Shown: piece after piece, positions 32,876-41,708 of the stretch
How positions within the stretch are numbered: position 1 is the first letter of the stretch
How the letters are laid out: each line of letters starts with the position of its first letter
Origin: Sabulitectum sp036743055
GTDB lineage: Bacteria > Fermentibacterota > Fermentibacteria > Fermentibacterales > JCC-6
Direction of reading: 5' to 3'
Assembly (NCBI GenBank): GCA_036743055.1
Contig: DAINQE010000010.1
Span: 1-58,613 of the forward strand
Length of the DNA: 58,613 nucleotides
Made by a program: the position numbers and the translations under genes
The notes under the pieces: model-generated
What the model was told of the DNA's origin: nothing
Seen by the model: only the letters and a program-made list of their open reading frames with translations
Databases searched by the model: none

Positions 32876-35180
32876 AAGAACCGCTGGATCAGGGGCGATC
32901 CTGGCCATGGCCGCGGTGCTCTATTCCATGACCCCTGTGCACAACGGGAACTTCTTCTGGCATCTCAGGAACGGCATCGATATCGTCGAAACCGGGGAGA
33001 TAAGGACCGCCGACCCCTTCACATGGACCATGCACGGAGCCCTCTGGATACAGCACGAATGGCTGGCCGAGTCCGCCATGGCGCTGGCCTGGATCCACGG
33101 CGGCGAAGCGGGACCTGTGGTATTGAAGGCGCTGTTCATCGGGCTCTCCGTCCTTCTGGCCTTCAGGGCTTCCCTCAGGGAGGGGGGCGATCCATCCTTC
33201 GCCTTCATCTTCGGAGCAGCATGGCTGGCCCTGGCCCAGCCCAGATGGATAGCCAGACCCCACTTCTTCAGCATCTTCTTCTTTTCTGCCTTTCTGTACG
33301 TTCTCTCGCTTAAGATAAGGTCTCCCTGGAAGCTCACACTGATACTCCTTCCCGTTCAGATCCTATGGGTCAACGTTCACGCCGGATTCGTAATGGGGGT
33401 CTTCCTTGCTTCCGTCCCGGCAATGGAGGCTCTGTTCTCCGGCAGGGGAAGGGACTTCCTCAGATGGACGATACCTCCACTGGCCATGCTGGCCGCCAGC
33501 GGTATCCATCCCAACGGTTTCAGGACGCTGGAATACCTCCCCGCCTTCCTGGCAATGCCCCTCTACAAGGAGACCATCCGGGAGTGGTGGAGCCCCTTCG
33601 ATCCCAGGTACGCCCCGCTGAAGGCCATTTCAAGAACGGCCATTCTCTTCACGGGGCTCACACTCTCCACAGCGGCGGCGGTGGCTTTCTTCAGAAAGGA
33701 CCTTCGGAGGGGAAGGATAGCCGCACTGGCCATGCTCACCGCTGCAACGGTGTTCGCCGCCCGGAACGGGGAACTGCTTGCCCCTGCCATGCTGGCCTGG
33801 ATCCCGGGAATGACCAGGATCAGGCTCCCCTGGAAGGTGGCCCTGATACCCGCGGTTTTCATCTTCGCCGTGCCTTTCATCTACGGTATTCCCAGGGAAG
33901 TGGGCCCCCCGCGACAACTGGGCGCCGGGGTGGACTGGGAGGTCTATCCGGTTGGCGCGGCGGATTTCCTTCACAGGAACAGCTGCCTTACGGAGAACGC
34001 GGTGCTCTTCAACTCCAACGAGATCTCCGGCTACCTGGAGTACTCATTCGGCGAGGAACTTCCGCTCTTCATGGATGGAAGGTGCCTGATCTTCCCCGAG
34101 GATTTCTACATGGACTACCTGAGGCTCTCCTTCGCCACCGAGTCGGACTACATAGCCGGGCAGTACCGGCTTTTTCAGGAATACGGCTTCAATCTCATTG
34201 TCTGCAACACGCCTGAGGAGGGCTCCTCGGCGTTCCTGGCCGCCGGGCATCCGGGCTGGGTACCGCTGTATTTCGACCATCTCACGGTGGTTTACGGCAG
34301 CAGGGACCTGCTCGAGGAATCCGGCTGCCATGACCTCGGGTACAGGTACTACGATCCCCTGGATCCCGAGGAGTTCCTGGCAACTCCTCTCTACCTTATC
34401 CCAGCAGACGCCATGGAAGAGATGGAAACCCACATTGAAACCACCGGCACAGACGCCCTGAACAGCAGGATCCACGCCCTGCGCTTCAGGTCGGGAGAGG
34501 AACTGCCGGATAGTACGGGTTTCCCGGATGATCCCTCAGGATACACCCTCAGGTGCTGGCAGAGCTGCCGCGATGGGGATATGAACGGAGCTGTGGAATA
34601 CGCCTCTCTCTCCGGGGACCCTAATCTTGCAGCGGCGGTGGGGGTGCTCTCCGGTGTGCCCTTCGATGAATACCAGAGCCTTCTGGGAATAAGCTCCAGG
34701 GGAATGATACGGACGGAGTGGGCGGAAAGGGCCGTTCAAATCACCGCTCTCTGGGTTACAGGTCAGCAGAGTGAAGCGCTGGGAACCGCCGAAGCATGCT
34801 TGGACTCCCTTCCGGGCTGGGGAATAGCCCAGTGCGGAATGTTATATTCCCTTGCCGGTGACCGTGAAAGGGCACTGGAACTGGCGGAACTCGCCCTGGA
34901 AACAAGGCGGGGTCCCGTGGTACTGGAAAGGGTCGCCAGGATACAAAGCCAGGAGGGGAACCCTGAAACCGCCGCCGACCTCTGCAGGGAAGCTCTGGCC
35001 CTATCGCCGGATTTCGCCGGCGCCAGGCTCCTCCTGGGGAACTGCCTCTGGGAAACCGGCATGGTGACCGAGGCGGCAATTGAGTATGAAACCATTGTAC
35101 TGTCAGGTCTGGAGCTGCCTGAATACGCACTCTCCAGGCTGGAACTTGCTGAACGGCTCACCGGGACCGCGCAGCGGTAA
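32853..35180 (+). CDS. polytopic GT-C-like membrane protein with C-terminal TPR-like domain
   Basis: 775 residues. NFFWHLRNGIDIVETGEIRT and ADPFTWTMHGALWIQHEWLAE match the first luminal loop of a group of GT-C-fold membrane proteins (W-H-L ... D-P-F-T ... W ... E-W-L). About ten helices end near residue 350; a soluble domain with two or three TPR-like helix pairs closes the protein (SLAGDRERALELAELALE, GNPETAADLCREALALS). The TTG start at 32853 follows AGGGGAAAG and overlaps the DUF2723 gene by 23 bp. Probably a partner in the same surface glycosylation process. Confidence 0.65.
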   Translation: MRISETFRRTAGSGAILAMAAVLYSMTPVHNGNFFWHLRNGIDIVETGEIRTADPFTWTMHGALWIQHEWLAESAMALAWIHGGEAGPVVLKALFIGLSVLLAFRASLREGGDPSFAFIFGAAWLALAQPRWIARPHFFSIFFFSAFLYVLSLKIRSPWKLTLILLPVQILWVNVHAGFVMGVFLASVPAMEALFSGRGRDFLRWTIPPLAMLAASGIHPNGFRTLEYLPAFLAMPLYKETIREWWSPFDPRYAPLKAISRTAILFTGLTLSTAAAVAFFRKDLRRGRIAALAMLTAATVFAARNGELLAPAMLAWIPGMTRIRLPWKVALIPAVFIFAVPFIYGIPREVGPPRQLGAGVDWEVYPVGAADFLHRNSCLTENAVLFNSNEISGYLEYSFGEELPLFMDGRCLIFPEDFYMDYLRLSFATESDYIAGQYRLFQEYGFNLIVCNTPEEGSSAFLAAGHPGWVPLYFDHLTVVYGSRDLLEESGCHDLGYRYYDPLDPEEFLATPLYLIPADAMEEMETHIETTGTDALNSRIHALRFRSGEELPDSTGFPDDPSGYTLRCWQSCRDGDMNGAVEYASLSGDPNLAAAVGVLSGVPFDEYQSLLGISSRGMIRTEWAERAVQITALWVTGQQSEALGTAEACLDSLPGWGIAQCGMLYSLAGDRERALELAELALETRRGPVVLERVARIQSQEGNPETAADLCREALALSPDFAGARLLLGNCLWETGMVTEAAIEYETIVLSGLELPEYALSRLELAERLTGTAQR

Positions 35181-35194
35181 AAGGAAGGATACGC

Positions 35195-36736
35195 ATGTCC
35201 ATCAAGAGTTCCGTTAACGATTTCCTGCACAGGGTGCAGAACCTTTTCAAAGGAGGGGGGGAAACCGCCCTCGAAAAGCAGAAGGAGCGGGGCAAGCTCA
35301 CCGCCAGGGAAAGGGTATCCGAGATACTCGACGAAGGTTCCTTCCTTGAGACCGACCTGTTCGTGGAACACTCCGCCACCGACTTCGGGATGGATTCGAA
35401 GAAGCTCGCAGGCGACGGCGTGATAACGGGATACGGCAGCGTCAGCGGAAGGCCGGTGGCCATCTTCGCCCAGGATTTCACCGTTGCCGGAGGTTCACTG
35501 GGAAAGGCCCACGCCGCCAAGATAACCAAGGTGATGGACGGCGCTGGTAACAGGAAGATACCCCTCATAGGGATCAACGATTCCGGCGGCGCCAGGATCC
35601 AGGAAGGGGTAGACTCCCTCTGCGGCTACGGCGACATCTTCTACAGGAACACCAGGCTCAGTGGTGTGGTGCCCCAGCTATCCCTTATCCTGGGCCCCTG
35701 CGCCGGGGGTGCCGTCTATTCCCCCGCCCTCACTGACTTCGTTTTCGTCGTCAACAAAATATCCAACATGTTCATCACCGGACCCCAGGTAATCAAGACC
35801 GTTCTCGGCGAGGACATCAGCCAGGAGGAACTGGGCGGAGCAAAAACCCACACCTCGGTAACCGGGAACGCCCATTTCTACGCTGAATCCGAACAGGAGG
35901 CCTTCGGCCAGATCAAGAGGCTCCTGGGCTTCCTCCCCGCCAGCTGCATGGAGGATCCCCCGGTGCTTCCTCCCATGCAGCCCAGGAAGAAGATATCCCA
36001 CGACGTGATACCTGATAACAGAAGGAAGGCCTACGATGTGGTGGACATCATCCAGGGCGTTGCCGACGGCAGCGACTTCCTCCAGGTTCACGAGCACTAC
36101 GCCAGGAACATCGTGGTGGGCTTCGCCAGGATCAACGGGAAGACCACCGGCATAATAGCTAATCAGCCCAAGCACCTTGCCGGAGTTCTGGATGTGAACG
36201 CCTCGGACAAGGCGGCCAGGTTCATAAGGTTCTGCGACGCCTTCAGGATCCCCCTGCTCACCTTCGTGGATACCCCTGGATACCTCCCGGGGGTGGACCA
36301 GGAGCACTCAGGGGTCATCCGCCACGGGGCCAAGCTCCTCTACTCCTACAGCGAGGCATCGGTGCCCAAGGTAACCGTCATCATGCGGAAGGCCTACGGC
36401 GGTGCCTACATCGCCATGTGCAGCCGCCACCTGGGGGCAAGCAGCGTGATCGCCTGGCCAACGGCGGAGATAGCGGTGATGGGCGCCGAGGGAGCGGCCA
36501 ATATCGTATTCCGTAAGGAGATATCCGAGAGCGACGACCCGGAGAGGACCAGGCAGGAGAAGGTGAAGGAGTACGAAGACAAGTTCGCCAACCCCTATGT
36601 TGCCGCTTCCAAGGGTTATGTCGACCTGATCATCGACCCGGAGAAGACCAGGGAAACCGTTATCAGGGCCTTCGACTTCGCCGGAGAGCAGGACCACGGC
36701 AACTCCTTCAGGCGCCACGGCAACATTCCTCTGTAG
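35195..36736 (+). CDS. mmdA: acyl-CoA carboxylase / methylmalonyl-CoA decarboxylase carboxyltransferase subunit
   Basis: 513 residues of the carboxyltransferase (PccB/MmdA) family: KQKERGKLTARERVSEILDE, GVITGYGSVSGRPVAIFAQD, INDSGGARIQEGVDSL, GPCAGGAVYSPALTDF, MFITGPQVIKTVLGED, FVDTPGYLPGVDQE and KAYGGAYIAMCS. It moves CO2 between biotin and propionyl/methylmalonyl-CoA. Paired with a biotin carrier but no biotin carboxylase, which fits decarboxylase use; the sodium-pumping beta subunit is not in the window. Fifteen nt after the previous gene. Confidence 0.93.
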   Translation: MSIKSSVNDFLHRVQNLFKGGGETALEKQKERGKLTARERVSEILDEGSFLETDLFVEHSATDFGMDSKKLAGDGVITGYGSVSGRPVAIFAQDFTVAGGSLGKAHAAKITKVMDGAGNRKIPLIGINDSGGARIQEGVDSLCGYGDIFYRNTRLSGVVPQLSLILGPCAGGAVYSPALTDFVFVVNKISNMFITGPQVIKTVLGEDISQEELGGAKTHTSVTGNAHFYAESEQEAFGQIKRLLGFLPASCMEDPPVLPPMQPRKKISHDVIPDNRRKAYDVVDIIQGVADGSDFLQVHEHYARNIVVGFARINGKTTGIIANQPKHLAGVLDVNASDKAARFIRFCDAFRIPLLTFVDTPGYLPGVDQEHSGVIRHGAKLLYSYSEASVPKVTVIMRKAYGGAYIAMCSRHLGASSVIAWPTAEIAVMGAEGAANIVFRKEISESDDPERTRQEKVKEYEDKFANPYVAASKGYVDLIIDPEKTRETVIRAFDFAGEQDHGNSFRRHGNIPL

Positions 36737-36746
36737 GGGGGCGGCA

Positions 36747-37049
36747 ATGGAAGAGAAGAAGAAGCTCAACATAGACGACACCCTCTACGAGACCGAGGTG
36801 CCCGACTCGTTCAAGCCCTCCTGGCGGTCCCCCGACCCCAGGCTGATTAAGGCCTTCATCCCGGGCACCGTCATAGAGGTGAAGGTGAGAGCCGGTCAGA
36901 AGGTGGAGGAGGACGGCCTCCTCCTGATCCTGGACGCCATGAAGATGTACAACGAGATAACCTCTCCCCTCTCAGGCACCGTGGCCGAGGTGGCGGTAAA
37001 GGCCGGGGAGAGGGTGGAGAAGGATCAGCTGCTGATCAGGCTTCAGTGA
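36747..37049 (+). CDS. biotin carboxyl carrier protein
   Basis: 100 residues. The biotinylation site is LDAMKMYNEI (lysine about residue 71; an Asp replaces the usual Glu of EAMKM) inside a biotinyl/lipoyl fold (KAFIPGTVIEVKVRAGQKV, then SPLSGTVAEVAVKAGERV). An acidic 30-residue N-terminal extension precedes the domain. The partner is the carboxyltransferase 10 nt upstream. A strong terminator follows. Confidence 0.93.
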   Translation: MEEKKKLNIDDTLYETEVPDSFKPSWRSPDPRLIKAFIPGTVIEVKVRAGQKVEEDGLLLILDAMKMYNEITSPLSGTVAEVAVKAGERVEKDQLLIRLQ

Positions 37050-37068
37050 TCTGATCCCATAAGCCTTG

Positions 37069-37108
37069 AACGGAAAAGACCCGGGCGAAAACCCGGGTCT
37101 TTTCCGTT
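37069..37108 (+). terminator. strong bidirectional-type intrinsic terminator
   Basis: A perfect 17-bp stem (37069-37085 with 37092-37108) and a 6-nt loop CGAAAA; the core GACCCGGG/CCCGGGTC is flanked by A4 and T4. It ends the carboxyltransferase-biotin carrier transcript 20 nt after the stop. Confidence 0.9.
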
Positions 37109-37120
37109 GCGATCTAAGGG

Positions 37121-37147
37121 AGGCGCTGGCTTGAGTAACCAGCGCCT
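37121..37147 (-). terminator. hairpin downstream of the TPR lipoprotein gene
   Basis: A 9-bp perfect stem AGGCGCTGG/CCAGCGCCT with a 9-nt loop. In the corrected assembly it lies about 14 nt past the stop of the minus-strand TPR gene. No T run follows, so termination strength is doubtful. Confidence 0.45.
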
Positions 37148-37342
37148 GTCATACCCCTGCTTACTGGTTCCTCAGTGACTGAGCCTTNNNNNNNNNNNNN
37201 NNNNNNNNNNNNNNNNNNNNNNNNNNNNNNNNNNNNNNNNNNNNNNNNNNNNNNNNNNNNNNNNNNNNNNNNNNNNNNNNNNNNNNNGAGTAACCAGCGC
37301 CTGTCATACCCCTGCTTACTGGTTCCTCAGTGACTGAGCCTT
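37133..37342. other. spurious scaffold gap with duplicated 55-bp flanks
   Basis: 100 N at 37188-37287 between identical 55-base copies (37133-37187, 37288-37342). Both copies contain the last codons of the TPR gene; only one exists in the real genome. Confidence 0.95.
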
Positions 37343-38608
37343 TTCCATAGCCTCCATGGCCTGGGCGTTCCTGCCAAGGGTGCTGTAGGTCTGGGCGAGG
37401 AACTCATAGTAGTCGGCGTTGTCGCCATCGTACTGAATGGCGGCCTGGATGGCCTGGAGGGCGTCGTTGTCCCTCTCCAGGCGGATGTAGTTCGCGTACA
37501 TCATGTACCAGGCATTGGCGTACTCCTCGGCGGTAAGACCGTCCATCTGGGTGAGCTGGGTCATGATATCCAGGGACTCGTCGTAGTTCTCCATCACGAA
37601 GTTCGCGTGGCCGATCATGGCAAGCACCTGATAGGTGTCGCCCAGGGTGACACGGCACTCCTCAAGGGCCTGGATACCCTCGTCGTAACGCTCCATCTCG
37701 ATGAAGGTGAATCCCCTGGTGAGGAGAACGTTGGCGCGCATGGCGGTGGCGTCCTCGGGGCTTATCCAGCCGTCTTCCAGACTCTGGTCGATGGCTATGA
37801 GTGCGTTGTCGTAGATGGCCAGGGCTTCGCTGTACATTTCCTCGAGGATGTAGATCTCCGCCAGGCCGGTCATCAGGTCGGCATTGGAGGGATCGGCCTC
37901 GATACCCCTGTTGAACACGGCTATAGCCTGTTCGACCAGCGCGGCCTTCTCGGCCTCATCCTCGGTGGCGAAGTAGAAGTTCTTCAGAATGGCACCGGCA
38001 TTGTATGAGGAGAGGACCACGGTGGAGATGTTCCTGTCGAGCTGCTCGCCTATCTGTTCCTGAAGAACGGGATCGGTCTCAGCGGCGTACCTTTCCTGGA
38101 GTGTGGCTATCCTTACCTCGGCCAGATCGACGCTCTTGAGGAAGTGCTCAAGGGCCACCTGCTTCTCGCCGGCGTTAAGGGCGATCTGTCCCAGCATCTG
38201 GTCGAACTCCGGCCTCTCGGGAACGATCTCCATACCGGTCTCCAGCATTGCCACGGCTTCATCGATCCTGTCGGCCTCGACGTAGTTGGCGGCGGCGTTG
38301 TAGAAGGAGGGCCAGTAGTTGATGATGCTGGAAGCGTATGAAGGGTCGAGTTCGTAGGCGGTCTTGAAGGACTCGGCGGAACCCTCCCAGTCCATCATGA
38401 AGCTGTAGGCGCGGCCCCTCCAGTACCAGACCTCGGGGTTCTCGGCCTCTGCTCCGGCTATTACGCTGTCGGCTAGGTGGATGGCATCCTGGTACTCGCC
38501 GTTCTGGATGTGCACCTTTATACCGGTAACGGCCGGGGAAGAACATGCGGCAATCATCAGAAGCCCGGCAAGCACAAGCACCGGAACCAGGATCTTTACG
38601 GTATTCAA
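37316..38608 (-). CDS. TPR-repeat lipoprotein
   Basis: 430 residues. The lipoprotein signal LVPVLVLAGLLMIAACSS (lipobox IAAC) is followed by about ten helical-pair repeats across the whole protein, such as NPEVWYWRGRAYSFMMDWEG, AIAVFNRGIEADPSNADLMT and DADYYEFLAQTYSTLGRNA-like units near the end. A surface or periplasmic scaffold, probably in envelope assembly; no specific partner is evident. Composition is acidic. It is divergent from the L,D-transpeptidase gene. Confidence 0.85.
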   Translation of the reverse strand: MNTVKILVPVLVLAGLLMIAACSSPAVTGIKVHIQNGEYQDAIHLADSVIAGAEAENPEVWYWRGRAYSFMMDWEGSAESFKTAYELDPSYASSIINYWPSFYNAAANYVEADRIDEAVAMLETGMEIVPERPEFDQMLGQIALNAGEKQVALEHFLKSVDLAEVRIATLQERYAAETDPVLQEQIGEQLDRNISTVVLSSYNAGAILKNFYFATEDEAEKAALVEQAIAVFNRGIEADPSNADLMTGLAEIYILEEMYSEALAIYDNALIAIDQSLEDGWISPEDATAMRANVLLTRGFTFIEMERYDEGIQALEECRVTLGDTYQVLAMIGHANFVMENYDESLDIMTQLTQMDGLTAEEYANAWYMMYANYIRLERDNDALQAIQAAIQYDGDNADYYEFLAQTYSTLGRNAQAMEAMEKAQSLRNQ

Positions 38609-38712
38609 ATCAATCCTCCATTCAGACGATGAAACACATTACAAAAAAATGCCGGAAGGCATATCATGGCAAATCTGATTCATAAAACCTCCGAAGTCAA
38701 CAGGAAAAACAC

Positions 38713-38741
38713 TTGACCGGCGCCGAAGTTGTTTGCAGAAT
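38713..38741 (+). promoter_or_regulatory. sigma-70-like promoter for the L,D-transpeptidase gene
   Basis: TTGACC (38713-38718), a 17-bp spacer and CAGAAT (38736-38741; 4/6 match) lie 24 nt before the TTG start, in the divergent 156-bp region. The minus-strand side has no equally good promoter. Confidence 0.45.
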
Positions 38742-38764
38742 GTGCAGTTACGGGAGGTTAACCA

Positions 38765-39202
38765 TTGAATGCATTTCTGCTTCCATTCCTGCTGTGGCGG
38801 GGGGCTCTATTCGGGCTGCCCGAAGCCTTGGTTGCCCCGGAACCCGGTGAGCGGATGGCCTATGTCAACATAGAGAACCAGGTGATAGTCTTTCTGGAGG
38901 GTGAAAGAGAGGCAAATCTTGCCCAGGTATCGACTGGTCGCCCTCCCCGTCATTCAACGCCCAGGGGCGACTTCAGCGTTCTCTATAAGAGGTGGGCCCC
39001 GGTAAGCAGCACCTACAGGGTGAGGATGCCCTACTGGCAGTGCATTGAACCCAGCGGAGCCATCGGGCTTCACCAGGCCTCCCCCTCCGTGGAGCACCGC
39101 CTGGGCGAAGCCCTCTCCCACGGGTGCGTGCGTCTTGGGTTCTTCACCGCCAGATGGGCGTACTTCTGGCTCCCGGTGGGAGCAAGGGTAGTTATCGAAT
39201 AG
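38765..39202 (+). CDS. short L,D-transpeptidase (YkuD domain)
   Basis: 145 residues. A hydrophobic N-terminus suggests export. The YkuD catalytic motif is IGLHQAS then LSHGCVRLGFF, with the catalytic Cys near residue 120. Forms 3-3 peptidoglycan cross-links or attaches envelope proteins. No peptidoglycan-binding or LysM domain, so it is a minimal version. A TTG start at 38765 is used because GGGAGG lies 5-10 nt upstream and the only nearby ATG is out of frame. Confidence 0.88.
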   Translation: MNAFLLPFLLWRGALFGLPEALVAPEPGERMAYVNIENQVIVFLEGEREANLAQVSTGRPPRHSTPRGDFSVLYKRWAPVSSTYRVRMPYWQCIEPSGAIGLHQASPSVEHRLGEALSHGCVRLGFFTARWAYFWLPVGARVVIE

Positions 39203-39212
39203 GCAGGTCCCG

Positions 39213-40244
39213 TCAGACCAGTTCCGGCCTGCTCTCCTCAAGCTCCTTAACCACATCCCGGATGCTCTGGCTGTCTGAATCCGCCATCACCAGTGTGACC
39301 CTGTCGGTGCTCACCACGCTTGCACCCTTCAGCCCTACGACTACGGTGAGTCTGCCGGTCTCGTCGTAGACCAGCACATCATCGGAATCGATAAGCATCG
39401 ACTCTCCCCTCTTCACCCCGGCCTTCCTGGCTCCTGGCCAGTCCCCTATGTCGCTCCATGAGAACTCAGCCTCCACCATCACACCCAGGGAAGTCTTTTC
39501 CATCACCCCGTAGTCCACCGAGATCGCATCCAGAGCGCCATATACCTCCAGCGAGGGAGCGGTGGTGTCCGGCAGTTTCACAAGGTCGCGGTACAGGCCG
39601 GGCATGTGCTTCTCCAGCTCATGCAGGAACGCATCGGCCTTCCATACGAACATCCCCGAGTTCCACAGGTATTCTCCGGATCGAAGATAGTCGGCGGCGG
39701 TTTGGAGATCGGGCTTCTCGGTGAAGGACCTGATGGTCCATCCGGGTTCCTTCGCTTTACCCCTGCGGATGTAACCGTATCCAGTGGCCGGGTGGTCCGG
39801 CGGTATCCCGATGGTGCACAGGCAGCCTTCCTCAGCCAGTTTCACCGCCTTCTCCAGAGTGTTCCGGAAACCCTGAACAGGGCTTATCATGTGATCGCTG
39901 GCGGCTATGATCATGATGCAGTGCCCCAGGCCCCTGCGTCTCAGTGTCTCCGCAGCCCAGCCTATGCACGGGGCGGTGTTCCTTCCGGCGGGTTCCAGGA
40001 GAAGGTTCTCCCTGGCGATCCAGGGCATCTGTTCAAGAACGGTTTCTCCATGCTCCGCTCCGGTTACAACCATTACGTTGTTCTGCTCGGCCAGTCCCAT
40101 GAACCTGGCGGCGGTGAGCTGTATCATCGTTCCTCCGCCCAGGAGGTCCATGAACTGCTTTGGCCTCCGCTTAACCGAAGCCGGCCAGAACCTGGTGCCC
40201 CTGCCACCTGCCATTATCACCGGAAAAAGCTCGCTGCTTTTCAT
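39213..40244 (-). CDS. manC: mannose-1-phosphate guanylyltransferase
   Basis: 343 residues. Makes GDP-mannose from mannose-1-phosphate and GTP. Signature IMAGGRGTRFWPASVKRRPK, substrate-binding RENLLLEPAGRNTAPCIGW, SDHMISP, GYGYIRRG and the SFTEKP loop are all present. No fused isomerase domain, which is encoded separately next door. The start at 40244 is preferred over an in-frame ATG at 40265 because it gives an ATGA overlap with manA and follows AAGGATAGGAAA. Last gene of the long minus-strand run; convergent with the L,D-transpeptidase. Confidence 0.95.
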   Translation of the reverse strand: MKSSELFPVIMAGGRGTRFWPASVKRRPKQFMDLLGGGTMIQLTAARFMGLAEQNNVMVVTGAEHGETVLEQMPWIARENLLLEPAGRNTAPCIGWAAETLRRRGLGHCIMIIAASDHMISPVQGFRNTLEKAVKLAEEGCLCTIGIPPDHPATGYGYIRRGKAKEPGWTIRSFTEKPDLQTAADYLRSGEYLWNSGMFVWKADAFLHELEKHMPGLYRDLVKLPDTTAPSLEVYGALDAISVDYGVMEKTSLGVMVEAEFSWSDIGDWPGARKAGVKRGESMLIDSDDVLVYDETGRLTVVVGLKGASVVSTDRVTLVMADSDSQSIRDVVKELEESRPELV

Positions 40245-41017
40245 TTTCCTATCCTTATCTTCCAAGATGCTCCCGTTGCTTCCGTTTCGCCGCCGTCTCC
40301 GTCGGCGAAGAAGCAGGTGCCGGAACCGGTGTCGTAGAGAAGCTCCATGGGCTTCAGTTCCATTCTGCCCGGGGCGGTTCTTTCCATTGAGTAGCCCTCA
40401 GCTGCAACACAGCCTGTTACCTTGTCGGCCCTGCCCCAACGTGCCCAGTCCACCGCATCGAGACCCTGCTCCACATGGAGTTCCCTGGTGTTCCCCGCGG
40501 AATCACGCCTGCGGTAGTCCCAGAGCCTGTAGGTAACAGTGCAGTTCAGCTGAATCTCCAGTACGGTAAGGCCTCCCCCAAGGGCGTGGACGGTTCCCGC
40601 GGGGAGATGGATGAGGTCACCGGGGGAGGCATTCAGGGAGTTCAGCATGGACACCACCGTACCGTTGCGAACCGCATCCTCGAATGCTTCCCTGGAGGTG
40701 CCTTCCCGTATTCCATGCAGTATCCTGCCGCTGCCTTCCAGTATTGCCCATGACTCGTCCTTCATGGGCGGGGTGCGGTCCCTGCCGGGATGGACCTGCA
40801 CCGACAGGTCCCTTGCCGCGTGGAGGGTCTTCAGTATCACCGGAAACGGTTCGCACCTGAAAAAGGATGAAGCCTTCACCCTCTCTCCGCCGGTGGACTC
40901 GAGTTCAGTTCCCGGATGGAACCACCATATCTCCCCCACCGGTTCGCCTCCGGCCCTCAGAGGGTCAAGGGAGCCCCATATCCTTTCGACCTTCTCCGGA
41001 ATGCACCTGTATATCAT
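40241..41017 (-). CDS. manA: mannose-6-phosphate isomerase, class I (ManA)
   Basis: 258 residues, a short ManA. Zinc-binding motifs are visible: LSVQVHPGRD and the upstream Glu in KDESWAILEG; DLIHLPAGTVHALGGGLTVL is the second cupin motif. Interconverts fructose-6-P and mannose-6-P, supplying manC. A phosphomannomutase is not in the window. ATGA overlaps link it to both neighbours. Confidence 0.93.
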   Translation of the reverse strand: MIYRCIPEKVERIWGSLDPLRAGGEPVGEIWWFHPGTELESTGGERVKASSFFRCEPFPVILKTLHAARDLSVQVHPGRDRTPPMKDESWAILEGSGRILHGIREGTSREAFEDAVRNGTVVSMLNSLNASPGDLIHLPAGTVHALGGGLTVLEIQLNCTVTYRLWDYRRRDSAGNTRELHVEQGLDAVDWARWGRADKVTGCVAAEGYSMERTAPGRMELKPMELLYDTGSGTCFFADGDGGETEATGASWKIRIGK

Positions 41018-41703
41018 CTCTCACCTGCCAGGGTCGTCATTGCTTTCATTATTCCGTTCCCCGTCCAGTCCCTTTCAGGGTGCCACTGAACCCCGAGGAC
41101 CATGTGATCCAAGCTTTCGATGGCTTCAAGTACGCCGTCGGCGGCCCTTGCAGCGGCGGAAAAACCCTCCGGCACACTTTCCAGCGCCTGGTGGTGCCAG
41201 GACGATACCACGGGCTCGCTCCCCAGGGCTTGGTGGAGGATCGACTCCCTGGAGACCGAGACGGCGTGGCTGGCCGGATTCTTCGAGGTCCCGTCGTGGA
41301 ACACATCGGTTTCCAGGTGCTGCACCAGGGCGGCTCCGTGGGCGATGCCCATGAGCTGCATGCCCAGGCAGATACCCAGCACTGGGATCCCCATTCCCCT
41401 GGCGGCGTGGTAAAGGCCCATGTCCCAGAGGGGTCTGTCCCTCTCCGGATCCCTGCTTCCCTGGTCAGGCCTGCCGAAAAGCGACGGGTCCGGATCTCCC
41501 CCTCCTGTGAGCACCAGCATATCGAACCCCTGGAGTATCTCCCCCGGGGAAGCTCCCTTCACCGGAAGAACACCCAGCGGAATGATGCCCGGTCTGTCCA
41601 TAAGGGCTGTATAGCAGTGATGCAGGCAGTACCGGTAAGGTCCGTAGACCTCTTTTTCCCTGCTATCGAGGCGGTACCATACCTGGGAGACGGCAACCTT
41701 CAC
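41014..41703 (-). CDS. class I glutamine amidotransferase-like hydrolase (peptidase C26 / PuuD-like)
   Basis: 229 residues. Nucleophile elbow VLGICLGMQLMG (Cys), early VLTGGGDPDPSLFG, and the His-Glu pair LGVQWHPERD match gamma-glutamyl-GABA hydrolase-type C26 enzymes. They cleave gamma-glutamyl amides, for example in polyamine breakdown. The frame is open further upstream into nadA, but a GTG at 41703 sits just after the nadA stop and starts the domain exactly (MKVAVSQVW). Confidence 0.88.
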   Translation of the reverse strand: MKVAVSQVWYRLDSREKEVYGPYRYCLHHCYTALMDRPGIIPLGVLPVKGASPGEILQGFDMLVLTGGGDPDPSLFGRPDQGSRDPERDRPLWDMGLYHAARGMGIPVLGICLGMQLMGIAHGAALVQHLETDVFHDGTSKNPASHAVSVSRESILHQALGSEPVVSSWHHQALESVPEGFSAAARAADGVLEAIESLDHMVLGVQWHPERDWTGNGIMKAMTTLAGER

Positions 41704-41708
41704 AGGGC

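Noticed and set aside
37130..37360. Second copy of the TPR gene end or a small repeat element
   Set aside because: It is the duplicated 55-bp flank of the artificial gap.
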